Below are positions 8,613 through 17,636 of a DNA stretch of 57,301 bases, in pieces (position 1 is the stretch's first letter; every line of letters begins with the position of its first letter). Made by a program: the position numbers and the translations under genes. The notes below the pieces were generated by a model. That model worked only from the letters and a program-made list of their open reading frames with translations. It did not search any database and had not been told where the DNA came from. Source of the DNA: Rikenellaceae bacterium (GTDB lineage Bacteria > Bacteroidota > Bacteroidia > Bacteroidales > Rikenellaceae); contig WRDF01000011.1 of NCBI GenBank assembly GCA_009783565.1, forward strand, positions 1 through 57,301, written 5' to 3'.

Positions 8613-9541
8613 TCCACGATCTCCTTACCTGAAAGCTTGGCGAATATGGCATCGAGCGAACTGCGTTCGACGTTTATCTCGGTCATATCCCATTTGTGCC
8701 TGACACTCTCCTCTATTATGCGGTGGGAAACGGGCTGTTCATTGTTATAATACACGCGCAGTCTATTCCCAGACAGTTCGACTATGCGCCTCACGCCGTC
8801 GACTTTTCCGACGGCCTCCATAGGTGGCGTACCGGCGAAAACCGCTATCAGAGTGTCGGGGATGATCTGGTTGTCAAATTCTCCCAGTGAGCCGCTGAAA
8901 ACCAGATGTCCGTGCTCGATCATATTGATCCGGTCACACGTGGCCTGCACTTCGCTCAGAATATGGGTCGATAGCAGTACCGCCCGGTCCTCGGCAATAT
9001 GCTTGATAAGCTTACGGATCTCTACGATCTGGTTCGGGTCGAGTCCGTTGGTCGGTTCGTCAAGCACCACGAGCGCCGGGCTGTGTATTATCGCCTGCGC
9101 GATACCTACCCGCTGCTGGTATCCGCCTGAAAGGTTGCGCAGCAGGCGTTTGCTAAAATGCGCGATGCCACAGCGTTCTTTCGCTTCCTCGACCGACCGC
9201 CTGATCTCCGAACCCGGCATCCGGCGCAATCCGGCGCAATGATGCAGATATTCGTCGATCGTCAGGTCGGGATGCAATGGCGGTTTCTGCGGCAGGAATC
9301 CGATGTGCATCTTGGCTTGTTCGGGGTGTTTTTTAAGATCGATACCGTTTATGTAGACCTCGCCCTCGGTCTGGCTAAGCACGCCACATATAATGTTCAT
9401 GGTGGTGGACTTTCCCGCGCCGTTCGACCCGAGCAGACCCAGTACGCCGCTGCGCGTTATTTCGAAATTAATGTCGCGTATGGCCCATTGCGTGGTGTAA
9501 CGGTGGGAAAGGTGGTCCACGACAAGAATGCTGTTCTTCAT
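8609..9541 (-). CDS. ABC transporter ATP-binding protein, GldA-like
   Basis: A 310-residue nucleotide-binding subunit. Visible motifs: Walker A GSNGAGKST (38-46), Q-loop FLPQ (83-86), signature LSGGYQQR (138-145), Walker B LVVLDEPTNGLDP (158-170) and H-loop STHILSE (His 194). The C-terminal 90 residues match the accessory region of ABC-2 type ATPases. The only partners in sight are the two GldF-GldG fusions downstream, the first overlapping by 4 nt. In gliding species the GldAFG complex is needed for motility; in gut Bacteroidales its role is not known. A hairpin at 9560-9602 separates it from the SusCD locus. Confidence 0.9.
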   Translation of the reverse strand: MKNSILVVDHLSHRYTTQWAIRDINFEITRSGVLGLLGSNGAGKSTTMNIICGVLSQTEGEVYINGIDLKKHPEQAKMHIGFLPQKPPLHPDLTIDEYLHHCAGLRRMPGSEIRRSVEEAKERCGIAHFSKRLLRNLSGGYQQRVGIAQAIIHSPALVVLDEPTNGLDPNQIVEIRKLIKHIAEDRAVLLSTHILSEVQATCDRINMIEHGHLVFSGSLGEFDNQIIPDTLIAVFAGTPPMEAVGKVDGVRRIVELSGNRLRVYYNNEQPVSHRIIEESVRHKWDMTEINVERSSLDAIFAKLSGKEIVE

Positions 9542-9559
9542 TTTTTAGTTTTTTAAAAG

Positions 9560-9602
9560 GGCAAGGGCCACCCTGGGGATCGCCTTTCGGACGACCCTTG
9601 CC
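9560..9602 (-). terminator. Hairpin between the SusCD locus and the ABC operon
   Basis: GGCAAGGG (9560-9567) pairs with CCCTTGCC (9595-9602) around a 27-nt loop. On the minus strand it is followed by CTTTTAAAAAA. It lies between the stop at 9630 and the ATPase start at 9541, where I see no TAnnTTTG box, so it may act as an attenuator allowing partial read-through. Confidence 0.5.
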
Positions 9603-9629
9603 GTGTTCAATGGTATGTTCTGAGGATTA

Positions 9630-10565
9630 TTACAACACTATCGGGCCGAAGTCCGCCTCCCCTAAGGAATGTGGATTATAACCGTAGGTTCTGATCCAGT
9701 GATCGACAAGTATATCGTATTTCGCCTTTACCAAAGGGAACGAAAGGAAACGATCCCATTGCGGCGAATTCTTCGGGAACCAACGCATATAGCTCAGATA
9801 GTTCTGCAAATCGGCGGTCTGTTTGGCTGAAATAGCCTGTGCCGCATTCAGATTGGCGAATACTCCCCGCGCGAGATGATCATTATGCGGAGCTGCAATG
9901 CTTCTGAACCGGCTTTCACTCGGGAACAGATATTGCGTAGTCGTGGCAGTCAGTCCGGTCACATAGTCGGTATGAGCAAAAAATTCTTCAGGCGCTCCCA
10001 CTCTCTGATTGTTGAAAAGGAATGTCTGGAAATCCCTATTGGCGAAATTGAATGCCCAATACATCGAGTCTGCCTGCATCTGATAATCAACCCTGCCAAG
10101 CCCAAAGATCATATTGGTGCCGGATACCCATGATCCCCATTCGTTCCATCCACCCATCTGGAACAACATCCGATCTGCAAGGAAAATTTTATACGGAAGC
10201 TGTCTTTTAAGGAATTCGTCGGGATAAAAATCTATCAACAATCTCTGTAACAGGTCGATCTGCCCACTCACTTTTTCAGGGTTGGACTTGGGCATCTGGT
10301 ATGTGTTCAACAAAGTAGGAGAAGAATTGCCTACAAGTCTCCATATCACATCTAATTGTTCATATTCGTAGATCAGGTAGGTGTTGTATTTATGGAAAAA
10401 GTCGACTATTTTCTGGTCGGTTGCGGCCGGGGCGAGGCCCTGCGGTATCTCCACGTCGAGCGGAAGAACGGTCGGTTCGCCTATTGCCACGTCTTTATTA
10501 CATGATAATGCGAACAAGGCAACGGCCATCAATATTATGAAATATCTTGTTTTCATGTTTTTCAT
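9630..10565 (-). CDS. Zincin-like lipoprotein of the SusCD locus; catalytic motif apparently lost
   Basis: A lipoprotein of 311 residues (signal ...ALFALSC, Cys 22) directly after SusD. Size, position and the N-terminal motif FFHKYNTYLIYEYE fit the family named substrate import-associated zinc metallohydrolase lipoprotein, which accompanies RagA/RagB pairs. That family carries an HExxH zinc site. No HExxH exists here; the matching place reads FNFAN (172-176), as if H-E-F-A-H had become F-N-F-A-N. It is thus probably a non-catalytic surface binding protein. A longer frame from ATG 10592 overlaps the SusD stop by 4 nt; I prefer 10565 because it gives a normal lipoprotein signal. Confidence 0.65.
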   Translation of the reverse strand: MKNMKTRYFIILMAVALFALSCNKDVAIGEPTVLPLDVEIPQGLAPAATDQKIVDFFHKYNTYLIYEYEQLDVIWRLVGNSSPTLLNTYQMPKSNPEKVSGQIDLLQRLLIDFYPDEFLKRQLPYKIFLADRMLFQMGGWNEWGSWVSGTNMIFGLGRVDYQMQADSMYWAFNFANRDFQTFLFNNQRVGAPEEFFAHTDYVTGLTATTTQYLFPSESRFRSIAAPHNDHLARGVFANLNAAQAISAKQTADLQNYLSYMRWFPKNSPQWDRFLSFPLVKAKYDILVDHWIRTYGYNPHSLGEADFGPIVL

Positions 10566-10588
10566 TTTAGCGGTTATTGTCCGATTTG

Positions 10589-12016
10589 TCATACACCCGG
10601 ATTGCGCGTACCCGAAAGGCGGGATTCATTCTGCTCGAGCGCCTTGTTGGCGGTTATCGCCTCCGGCGGGATCGGCAACGTATACATGGGATCGTTCTGT
10701 CTCAGGGTGTACATCTCGGTCGTCGTGCCGCTACCCCACGCACGGGTGATCGAAGGCATCCCCGTACGACGAAGGTCGAACCAGCGCGGAAGCTCGAAAC
10801 ACAGCTCCTTGCGGCGCTCGGCCAGCACGTCTTCGAGCGTGACAGAGGCCACCGGCACATACCCCGCGATGCGCTTACTGCGCAGTTCATTTATATCCGC
10901 AGTGGCTTTGGCATCGTTCAATCGCGCATATGCCTCTGCGCGGTTGAGGTAGGCTTCGCCCATTCTGATTGAGTTGCCAAGCGAAGCCGAAGTCAGATTG
11001 TCAAACTTAAAACATATATCCGCGCCATAACTTTGACCGCCAATTGTGGCGGTTTGTCTTTTGAAGAAAGCATTTCTGCGCGTGTCGCCGGTGCCGTACA
11101 TTGCCAGCAATTCTTCCGACGGAACGAAATAGAGCTGATTCATGACCAGCGTGTATTCCGCCCTGCCGTACAGCCATTCGGTTTCGGGGAAATTATAAGT
11201 CGCTATCGGCATCCAGGCCGTAAGCCCCGTCATGTCGCCGAGACCGCGTCCCAGTTGTATGGCTTTCGTGGCAGCTGCCACGCATTCTTCCCATCGTTCC
11301 ATGAACAGGTAGGTGCGGGAGAGGAGTATATATGCCGCAGGAAGGTTTACGTGGAAATCGTTCCGGGTAATCCCATGTTTTTCAAACAATTCGATTGCCT
11401 GTAACAGATCGGCCACGATCTGGTCGTACACTTCTTCTACCGTATTGCGGGGTATAGGATCGGGATCGACGCCCATCGCAAGTTTCAACGGAACGCCCGG
11501 ACTTGCTTTGTCCACATTGTAGGGTTTTCCGTAAAGGTTTACCAGAAAGAAATAGTGCATGGCACGGAGCGTAAGCGCTCTGGCCTTGACGATATCTTTC
11601 ATCGCCCGGTCACCTATCGAGTCATCGATAAGGTCGATTACGGCGTTGCATCCGCCGATCCTGAGATAATACGTATTGTATGACGAACCGTTCGACATGC
11701 CAGTCGCCTTTACATCGACCTCATACATATCCGGCTGCCATGTAAAGGCTGAATAAAAGTTCTGATAGCCGGCTATCCCTGTTACTGCAGGAGCCACTGT
11801 ATGAAAAGACTGCACATTGTCGCAAAGCGCATAAACATAGGACAACATGCTACTCTCGTTCCCCCAGGGATAGCCCCTGCCTGCGAGCAGCTCGCTCAGG
11901 TCTTCGGCCGTTCTCGGGATCATTTCATCGTTGGAACGTTCTTCGAGAAAGTTACATCCGGCCAGCATGATCGCACAACAAGCCGCGACGGTTATTCTGT
12001 ATATGATATTTTTCAT
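10589..12016 (-). CDS. RagB/SusD family nutrient-binding outer membrane lipoprotein
   Basis: A 475-residue surface lipoprotein; signal peptide ends in MLAGC (Cys 21). The N-terminus (NFLEERSNDEMIPRTAEDLS) and the helical TPR-like body with LRAMHYFFLVNLYGKPY are typical of SusD. The closing part has RRKELCFELPRWFDLRRTGM and YTLPIPPEAITANKAL, the usual SusD C-terminal signature. SusD caps the SusC barrel and captures the ligand. The gene follows susC after 19 nt. The ligand cannot be told from sequence; no glycoside hydrolase or sulfatase lies nearby, so peptides or a small glycan are as likely as polysaccharide. Confidence 0.92.
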   Translation of the reverse strand: MKNIIYRITVAACCAIMLAGCNFLEERSNDEMIPRTAEDLSELLAGRGYPWGNESSMLSYVYALCDNVQSFHTVAPAVTGIAGYQNFYSAFTWQPDMYEVDVKATGMSNGSSYNTYYLRIGGCNAVIDLIDDSIGDRAMKDIVKARALTLRAMHYFFLVNLYGKPYNVDKASPGVPLKLAMGVDPDPIPRNTVEEVYDQIVADLLQAIELFEKHGITRNDFHVNLPAAYILLSRTYLFMERWEECVAAATKAIQLGRGLGDMTGLTAWMPIATYNFPETEWLYGRAEYTLVMNQLYFVPSEELLAMYGTGDTRRNAFFKRQTATIGGQSYGADICFKFDNLTSASLGNSIRMGEAYLNRAEAYARLNDAKATADINELRSKRIAGYVPVASVTLEDVLAERRKELCFELPRWFDLRRTGMPSITRAWGSGTTTEMYTLRQNDPMYTLPIPPEAITANKALEQNESRLSGTRNPGV

Positions 12017-12035
12017 TGTTTTAAGCGGTTAAAGT

Positions 12036-15000
12036 TTAGAACGACGAATTAAGCGATAACACGAACATCCTGCGCAGCGGCCACGAACCGGTACCCGGAT
12101 CGACACCTTTCCACGCCTTGTCGAAAGCAACGAAGAACGGATTGGTAACGCTCAGGCGCATGTTCAGGCGCTTTACGCCGGTGCGTTCGAGGAAATTGCG
12201 GTCGAAATCGTACGATACGGCTATCTGTTCACATCTGACCATATCGGTCTTGGCTATACGCGCATCGCTGAAATGATAGAGGCGGTAGGGATTAAAGATA
12301 TTGGTGGTCGAGGGAATATATGCCGACGTCCGCCCCACTCCCGGAACCGAAGGTATGTCAGACGCGTCACCCGGTTGCTTCCAGCGGTCTTTCAACTGGC
12401 GGGAGACGTTCACTTCGGGATACGGCACGCCGCTGTTTCTGGTGTAGTCGTAGAGCATCGGAAGCCTGCCGCTGCCGCCGAACCGCATCGAGAATTGGGC
12501 ATTCAGGGTCCAATTACGGTAAGTCAGGCGCGTGTTGAACCCTCCGAAGAAGTCGGGGGTCAGTTTACCAGTCCTGACAAGGAAATCGAGCGGATCTTCG
12601 GTAAGTCTGAGCGGCCTTGTCCAGTCGTAAGCGTCTTCCCCGTTCGGCGCTTTGCCGAGGTCAAAAGTCGGGGTTCCATCCGCCGCATCCGGTCCGATAT
12701 ACTTGAACGAATATATTGCAGAATAGGGATCGCCATTGACTATGGAGTTAGCATCAAGGAAGTCATCGAGCGTGTTTATACGGTCGTTATGCGTAAGTCT
12801 GCTTTCGGTACGCGACGCATTGACCGACAGCTGCCACGTCCAGTCTCCGCTGCGTACCGGAACAACGTTAAACACGAATTCATAACCCTTGTTCCTCATT
12901 CTGGCCCCGGGAACATACCACCGATCGTTACCGTTCTCTAATGGTACGTCGCGGCTGGAAAGCACGTCTGACTGTTTATTGTAATATTCCGCGATAAACC
13001 CTATGCGGTTATTCAGGAATGAGCCTTCGACGGAAAAATTTACCGTATGCGTCTTCTCCCAGCCGAGATACGGGTAAGGCATGCTTCTTATATTGCCTAA
13101 CGTATATTGCTTATAATAGTTGTCAAACGACCCCTGCCCTACGATCAGGTGCGGGGAAACTTCCTCTACCGCATTGCCCTGGTAACCATACGATGCGGTC
13201 ATGTCCCAGAAGTTAAGCCAGTCCCATCCGTCTGTGAACGACTCTTCCGCGGCGCGCCATTTGCCGGCTACCGACCACGTGGGTGCCCATTTCTTGTTCT
13301 GATCCTGCCCGAAGCGGTTGGAGGCATCCACACGCGCGCTCGCATTGACCACATACCTGCGGTCATAGGAATACACCCCGAGGAAATATCCGCTCACGTA
13401 ATTCGCAACACGATTTACCACTTTATGCTCCGTTCGCATCCTGTCTATCAGGACGTTATCCATTCTGGACCCGCCAATAGCGCCGTTCTGGAAATGCTGC
13501 AACGGGACTGCGGCGAACGTTTCCCCGCGATCGCGCATATATCCGTAACGGGTGTTGGCATTGCCGGTACGCGACGAGGAACGCATTTCGAAACCGCCCT
13601 GGAACGTCGTGCGATGCAAGCCTTTGAACAAATTATCGTAAATCAGGTCATTGCGCCACATATAGTCATTTGCCTGATAATCCTCGGCACGCAGGAGGCC
13701 TCCGAAAGGAAGCGGCGACGATTGCTGTTCGGGACTGTTGGCACCGAACTCGTTATAATCGTAACCCCGGAATTGCGCAATATAATACGACTTTTCCGTA
13801 GCCCACGTCTTGATGCTGCTCGAACCGGCATTGTAGGAGAAAAGCCCCTTATAGCGTAAGTTACTGAATATCGGAACTTGTATATCCAGCCTTGCGCCCA
13901 TTGTCTTGTCGAGGTTGCGCGAGCCTGTGGTTTCCAACTCGTTCTCTACATTATAGTTGTAGATATTCCTGCCGTTGATGGCCCTGCTCTGGTTGCCGAA
14001 TCTGGTGTGGTAATAATACGTCCCGTCTTCGTTGCGGCTGGGGATCACGCGCGAGGTCTCGTAAGCGTAATTGAACGGGTTTACGCTATAAGCATAACCG
14101 TCCACGTCACGGATACTTCCTAACACGCTTGCCGTAACCAGAATTCCATGGTTGAACCGTATAGTCGAGCTTATATTGGCCGAATACTTTTCGCTGCTGT
14201 TCTTCTTCGCTTCGCCGTTGGTCAAGTCGGCAGCTATGGACGCGCGGGTTTGTATACGGTCGGTACCGCCCGATATGCTTAAATTGTGCTTATGGCTGAA
14301 CGAATTACGGAATAGTATCTTGAACCAGTCAGTATTCATTCCCTCCATTTCGTTGTACAGGCGGTTGTATTCCGCCATGTCGATTTCCTTGTTGAGCAGC
14401 TGTTCGAGGATACCGTAAAATCCGATCCGCAACGGTTGTGTAGGATAACTCATGCCGCTTTTGTAGTTCTGCCATGAAAATTCCATGATCTCCTGCGAGT
14501 TCATGCGGTCATACATGCCGTAGGAAGGGCGCAGACCGAGCGAGAATTCATTGTTGTAGTTTACGGATATCTGCCCCGCTTCCGCTCTCCGGGTGGTTAT
14601 GACTATAACCCCATTGGCTGCGGACGACCCGTAGATCGCCGTTGCCGCAGCGTCTTTAAGGACGGTTAGCGTCTCTATGTCGCCGGGGTTGAGCCATGAA
14701 ATGGCATTGGACGCCAAATGGCGCAATTCCTCGTTATTATTCGAGAAGGTACTGCTTTGTTCCATCGTAAATGAAGGTAGCAGGTCGCGCTGTATCACGC
14801 CGTCCACGACCCACAGCGGTTCTTTGTTACCGAGCAGGGTCGAAGTTCCGCGCACCCTTACGGACGGCGTGCTGCCCACCTGGCCGCTGGTAAACGACAC
14901 GAGCAGACCCGGAATAACACCTTGCAACATAGCATCGACCGATGCGACGCCCCCGAGCTGTATATCATCCATATATACCGTGTAGGCCGAACCTGCATAA

Positions 15001-15641
15001 TCACTTCTGCGGATGTTAGAATAACCCGTCACCACTACGCCGTCGATCTGCTGGACAGATTCGGAAAGCGTGATCCGGAACTGGGTCTGTCCGTCGATGG
15101 CGACCGTACGGCGTTCATGCCCAAGGAACGAGACTTCAAGCATGAGCGCATTTGCAGGTACGTTTAGGCTGAAACGCCCACTACCGTCCGTTGCCGTGCC
15201 ATAGTTTGATGACCCCTCTACCGTCAGCGTGGCCCCGACAATCGGTTCGCCCTTGGCGTTAACGACGCTACCCGAAAGTTGCCTTAATCCTGCACGCGTG
15301 GGGGGGAGCTGCGAAGCCGATATCACTATGGTGCCGTTCTCGAGCCTGTAAGTGAGGTTGTGGCCCTCCATCGCTTTGCGTAGTATTTCATCGACAGTCG
15401 CATTCGTCATGTTTACCGACGAAGTGACATTCTGCACGAGTTCGGCACTGTAAAATACCCTATAATCCGTACCGGACTGGATCTCGTTAAGGATCTCCCT
15501 CAAAGGGACGCGATCCTTGTTTATGGACATTCTACGATTTGCCACCTCCTGGGCAGACAGAGAGAGGGTGAGTGTCAGAAAAACACACGACATCACCGAC
15601 CGAAGAAGAACCCGTAGGTTCGCGGAATAAAAATTCCTCAT
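12036..15641 (-). CDS. SusC/RagA family TonB-linked outer membrane transporter with STN domain
   Basis: A 1201-residue outer membrane receptor. Order of parts: signal peptide (1-31), STN domain (about 36-108, containing VPLREILNEIQSGTDYRVFY), CarboxypepD_reg-like beta domain (about 121-200, SGSVVNAKGEPIVGATLTVE), plug (about 203-350, with VVVTGYSNIRR and VRVRGTSTLLGNKEPLWVVD), then a TonB-dependent beta-barrel ending in LRRMFVLSLNSSF with a terminal Phe. The STN domain marks transducers that touch FecR in the periplasm, which agrees with fecR lying immediately upstream. It imports a ligand bound by SusD using TonB energy. Confidence 0.95.
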   Translation of the reverse strand: MRNFYSANLRVLLRSVMSCVFLTLTLSLSAQEVANRRMSINKDRVPLREILNEIQSGTDYRVFYSAELVQNVTSSVNMTNATVDEILRKAMEGHNLTYRLENGTIVISASQLPPTRAGLRQLSGSVVNAKGEPIVGATLTVEGSSNYGTATDGSGRFSLNVPANALMLEVSFLGHERRTVAIDGQTQFRITLSESVQQIDGVVVTGYSNIRRSDYAGSAYTVYMDDIQLGGVASVDAMLQGVIPGLLVSFTSGQVGSTPSVRVRGTSTLLGNKEPLWVVDGVIQRDLLPSFTMEQSSTFSNNNEELRHLASNAISWLNPGDIETLTVLKDAAATAIYGSSAANGVIVITTRRAEAGQISVNYNNEFSLGLRPSYGMYDRMNSQEIMEFSWQNYKSGMSYPTQPLRIGFYGILEQLLNKEIDMAEYNRLYNEMEGMNTDWFKILFRNSFSHKHNLSISGGTDRIQTRASIAADLTNGEAKKNSSEKYSANISSTIRFNHGILVTASVLGSIRDVDGYAYSVNPFNYAYETSRVIPSRNEDGTYYYHTRFGNQSRAINGRNIYNYNVENELETTGSRNLDKTMGARLDIQVPIFSNLRYKGLFSYNAGSSSIKTWATEKSYYIAQFRGYDYNEFGANSPEQQSSPLPFGGLLRAEDYQANDYMWRNDLIYDNLFKGLHRTTFQGGFEMRSSSRTGNANTRYGYMRDRGETFAAVPLQHFQNGAIGGSRMDNVLIDRMRTEHKVVNRVANYVSGYFLGVYSYDRRYVVNASARVDASNRFGQDQNKKWAPTWSVAGKWRAAEESFTDGWDWLNFWDMTASYGYQGNAVEEVSPHLIVGQGSFDNYYKQYTLGNIRSMPYPYLGWEKTHTVNFSVEGSFLNNRIGFIAEYYNKQSDVLSSRDVPLENGNDRWYVPGARMRNKGYEFVFNVVPVRSGDWTWQLSVNASRTESRLTHNDRINTLDDFLDANSIVNGDPYSAIYSFKYIGPDAADGTPTFDLGKAPNGEDAYDWTRPLRLTEDPLDFLVRTGKLTPDFFGGFNTRLTYRNWTLNAQFSMRFGGSGRLPMLYDYTRNSGVPYPEVNVSRQLKDRWKQPGDASDIPSVPGVGRTSAYIPSTTNIFNPYRLYHFSDARIAKTDMVRCEQIAVSYDFDRNFLERTGVKRLNMRLSVTNPFFVAFDKAWKGVDPGTGSWPLRRMFVLSLNSSF

Positions 15642-15689
15642 AATGATTTCTCCATTTTTAAGTTAGACTTTGGTTTGTTTTTCAGCACT

Positions 15690-16850
15690 TTATTGATTGA
15701 TTGGTTTTATCACTATTTTACCTTGCTCCGTTTCGAGTACTTCCATATCCCCTGTACCGGTAAGTATCGAAATTATCGGCTCCATGGTTTCGTGGCGGTT
15801 GAGCTTCCCATAGTAACGCTTCATGCGCAGCGACGGATCGACCTCAATATCGATATCGTACCATCGCTCAAGCCTGCGGGCTATCGATCCCAGATCCTCG
15901 TTGTCGAAAATGAACAGGTTGTTCTTCCAGTCCAGCACCCTGTCGATGTCGAAAACTGTGGTCTTCGTGGCCTTCGTAAGTTTATCCATCGAGAACTGCA
16001 TCATCGGAGTCAGGCTCGCAAGCGTAGATCCGCCCGGGGATTCCATCCTGACACCGCCTTCCAACAACGCCACCGAAATGTTCTCTTCATTGCTGTAATT
16101 GCGCACCACGAACGAGGTTCCGGTGACATGCACTTTCAGGTGGTTGACATTGACGTAAAAAGGCACATCCGGGTTGTGCGCAACCTCGAGATATGCCTCA
16201 CCGTCTATCGTAATCTCGCGATACTGCGGGTCGAATCTATCCGGATATATTATCCTGGTTCCGGAATTAAGCCAGACTTTGGTACCATCAGCCAGGGTCA
16301 GGAAATATTCCCCGCCTCGCGGGATGTAAATCATTTTTTCCGCGACAGCGGTTTCCGTTGAGGAATAAACCCGGTTGCCTGTATTATCCGAGACAATCGT
16401 CCTGTCGCCTATCGAAAGTTCCATCGAGTTGTCAAGCACTATTTCATATCCGTCGGCAAAAAGTATTGCCTGCACTTTTCCCGGAACGACATTTTCGCCG
16501 CTGAACATAGAATAAGTTTCCGGCTCCGGAGTGTCATATATTGCCACTCCGATCCCTATAAGAACCAATAGCGAAGCCGCAACAGACGCTATGCGTATAT
16601 ACATGCGCCTGCTGCCGGCGTACCGTACCTTATGCCTGATAGCTTTCAGGCCATGCCCAATATCTACACTATCTTCCAGACCGAGCCTCGCCGAAAAGCC
16701 CTCTTTGCCAGTGATTCTATTAAATATTTCGCGGTTGCGCTGCGACGCGGCGATCCATTTTCCCAAGCGGGATTTTTCATCTTCGGTCGCAGTACCGAGC
16801 ATCTGCCGGGAAATAAGGGCGGATATATTATTTGCTCTATGGGTTTTCAT
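15690..16850 (-). CDS. FecR family anti-sigma factor
   Basis: A 386-residue inner membrane regulator. The cytoplasmic N-terminus (1-82) would bind the sigma factor; a single membrane helix lies at about 84-105 (ASVAASLLVLIGIGVAIY). The FecR domain (about 130-225) contains IPRGGEYFLTLADGTKVWLN and the typical G-E-A-Y-L-E-V-x-H segment with FYVNVNHLKVHVTGTSF. The C-terminal DUF4974-like part (about 310-386) ends in a beta segment. It should pass the SusC ligand signal to the ECF sigma factor encoded divergently 90 nt away. Gap to susC is 48 nt, so one transcript is likely. Confidence 0.93.
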   Translation of the reverse strand: MKTHRANNISALISRQMLGTATEDEKSRLGKWIAASQRNREIFNRITGKEGFSARLGLEDSVDIGHGLKAIRHKVRYAGSRRMYIRIASVAASLLVLIGIGVAIYDTPEPETYSMFSGENVVPGKVQAILFADGYEIVLDNSMELSIGDRTIVSDNTGNRVYSSTETAVAEKMIYIPRGGEYFLTLADGTKVWLNSGTRIIYPDRFDPQYREITIDGEAYLEVAHNPDVPFYVNVNHLKVHVTGTSFVVRNYSNEENISVALLEGGVRMESPGGSTLASLTPMMQFSMDKLTKATKTTVFDIDRVLDWKNNLFIFDNEDLGSIARRLERWYDIDIEVDPSLRMKRYYGKLNRHETMEPIISILTGTGDMEVLETEQGKIVIKPINQ

Positions 16851-16940
16851 GGTCGTACTTTTTCATAAAGAGTTGGCCACAGAAAAAAAGTATAGGTCGG
16901 CGGCGAAAAAAAATGTATTATTGCAGAAAATTTCAGGACT

Positions 16941-17483
16941 ATGGAGGACGACAGGATTTTAATGGCGCGCATCGCCGGGGGCGACCAACGGTCGTTCGAT
17001 GTGTTGGTGCGGCGCTATTATTCCACGCTATACGCAGTCGCCCTTAACATAATCCATGACCCGGCCGAAGCCGAAGATACCGTGCAGGATATTTTCGCGA
17101 ACCTCTGGAAACACCGCAGGAAATACACCGCCGTACATTCTCCCAAAGATTACCTGTTCATTACTATGCGCAATCTGGCCGTCAAGCGGTTGCGCGAGAA
17201 GAACCGGTCGGAAAGTTTTTCCGACAACCATAAAATCGCATTCGACGATTATTGGGAACACGTGCTCGAACAAGATACCTACCGCTTGCTGATCGAAGCT
17301 GTCGAATCGCTTCCCCTACGCAGCCGCGAGGTGATCAAAAACTCGCTTGCAGGCATGCGGCAGGAGAAAATAGCGGAGGAAATGGGTATTACGGTGGCAA
17401 CGGTAAAGGCCCTGAAAGCAGATGGAATAAAAAAACTTAAACAATTGCTCGGCCCGTTGGCTTATCTTGTGCTGATGATATAG
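16941..17483 (+). CDS. ECF RNA polymerase sigma factor (sigma-70 family, Bacteroidetes type)
   Basis: A 180-residue ECF sigma factor. Region 2 spans about 18-65 (SFDVLVRRYYSTLYAVALNI, then AEAEDTVQDIFANLWKHR). Region 4 spans about 121-170, with helix-turn-helix MRQEKIAEEMGITVATVKAL. It should recruit RNA polymerase to the SusCD locus once released from FecR. It is transcribed divergently from fecR across a 90-bp gap, whereas in many Bacteroidetes loci sigma and fecR run in the same direction. The short C-terminal tail after region 4 is hydrophobic (LGPLAYLVLMI), which is slightly unusual. Confidence 0.93.
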   Translation: MEDDRILMARIAGGDQRSFDVLVRRYYSTLYAVALNIIHDPAEAEDTVQDIFANLWKHRRKYTAVHSPKDYLFITMRNLAVKRLREKNRSESFSDNHKIAFDDYWEHVLEQDTYRLLIEAVESLPLRSREVIKNSLAGMRQEKIAEEMGITVATVKALKADGIKKLKQLLGPLAYLVLMI

Positions 17484-17636
17484 TAAACGACATTTTGAAT
17501 TAAGTATAGGGTATATAAATTTAGGTCTCGTTAAACGATGAGAATAATTATCTCAAATGCAATACAAAAACGCCGCCAAAGATGCAAATAATTTAGGTAA
17601 CTCTTCCGCAATTATTTGAATCATGAAGCGAAACAG

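Noticed and set aside
9630-10592. Start of the zincin-like gene at ATG 10592 with an ATGA overlap to SusD
   Set aside because: It would add nine polar residues before a normal lipoprotein signal; ATG 10565 fits better, though coupling cannot be excluded.
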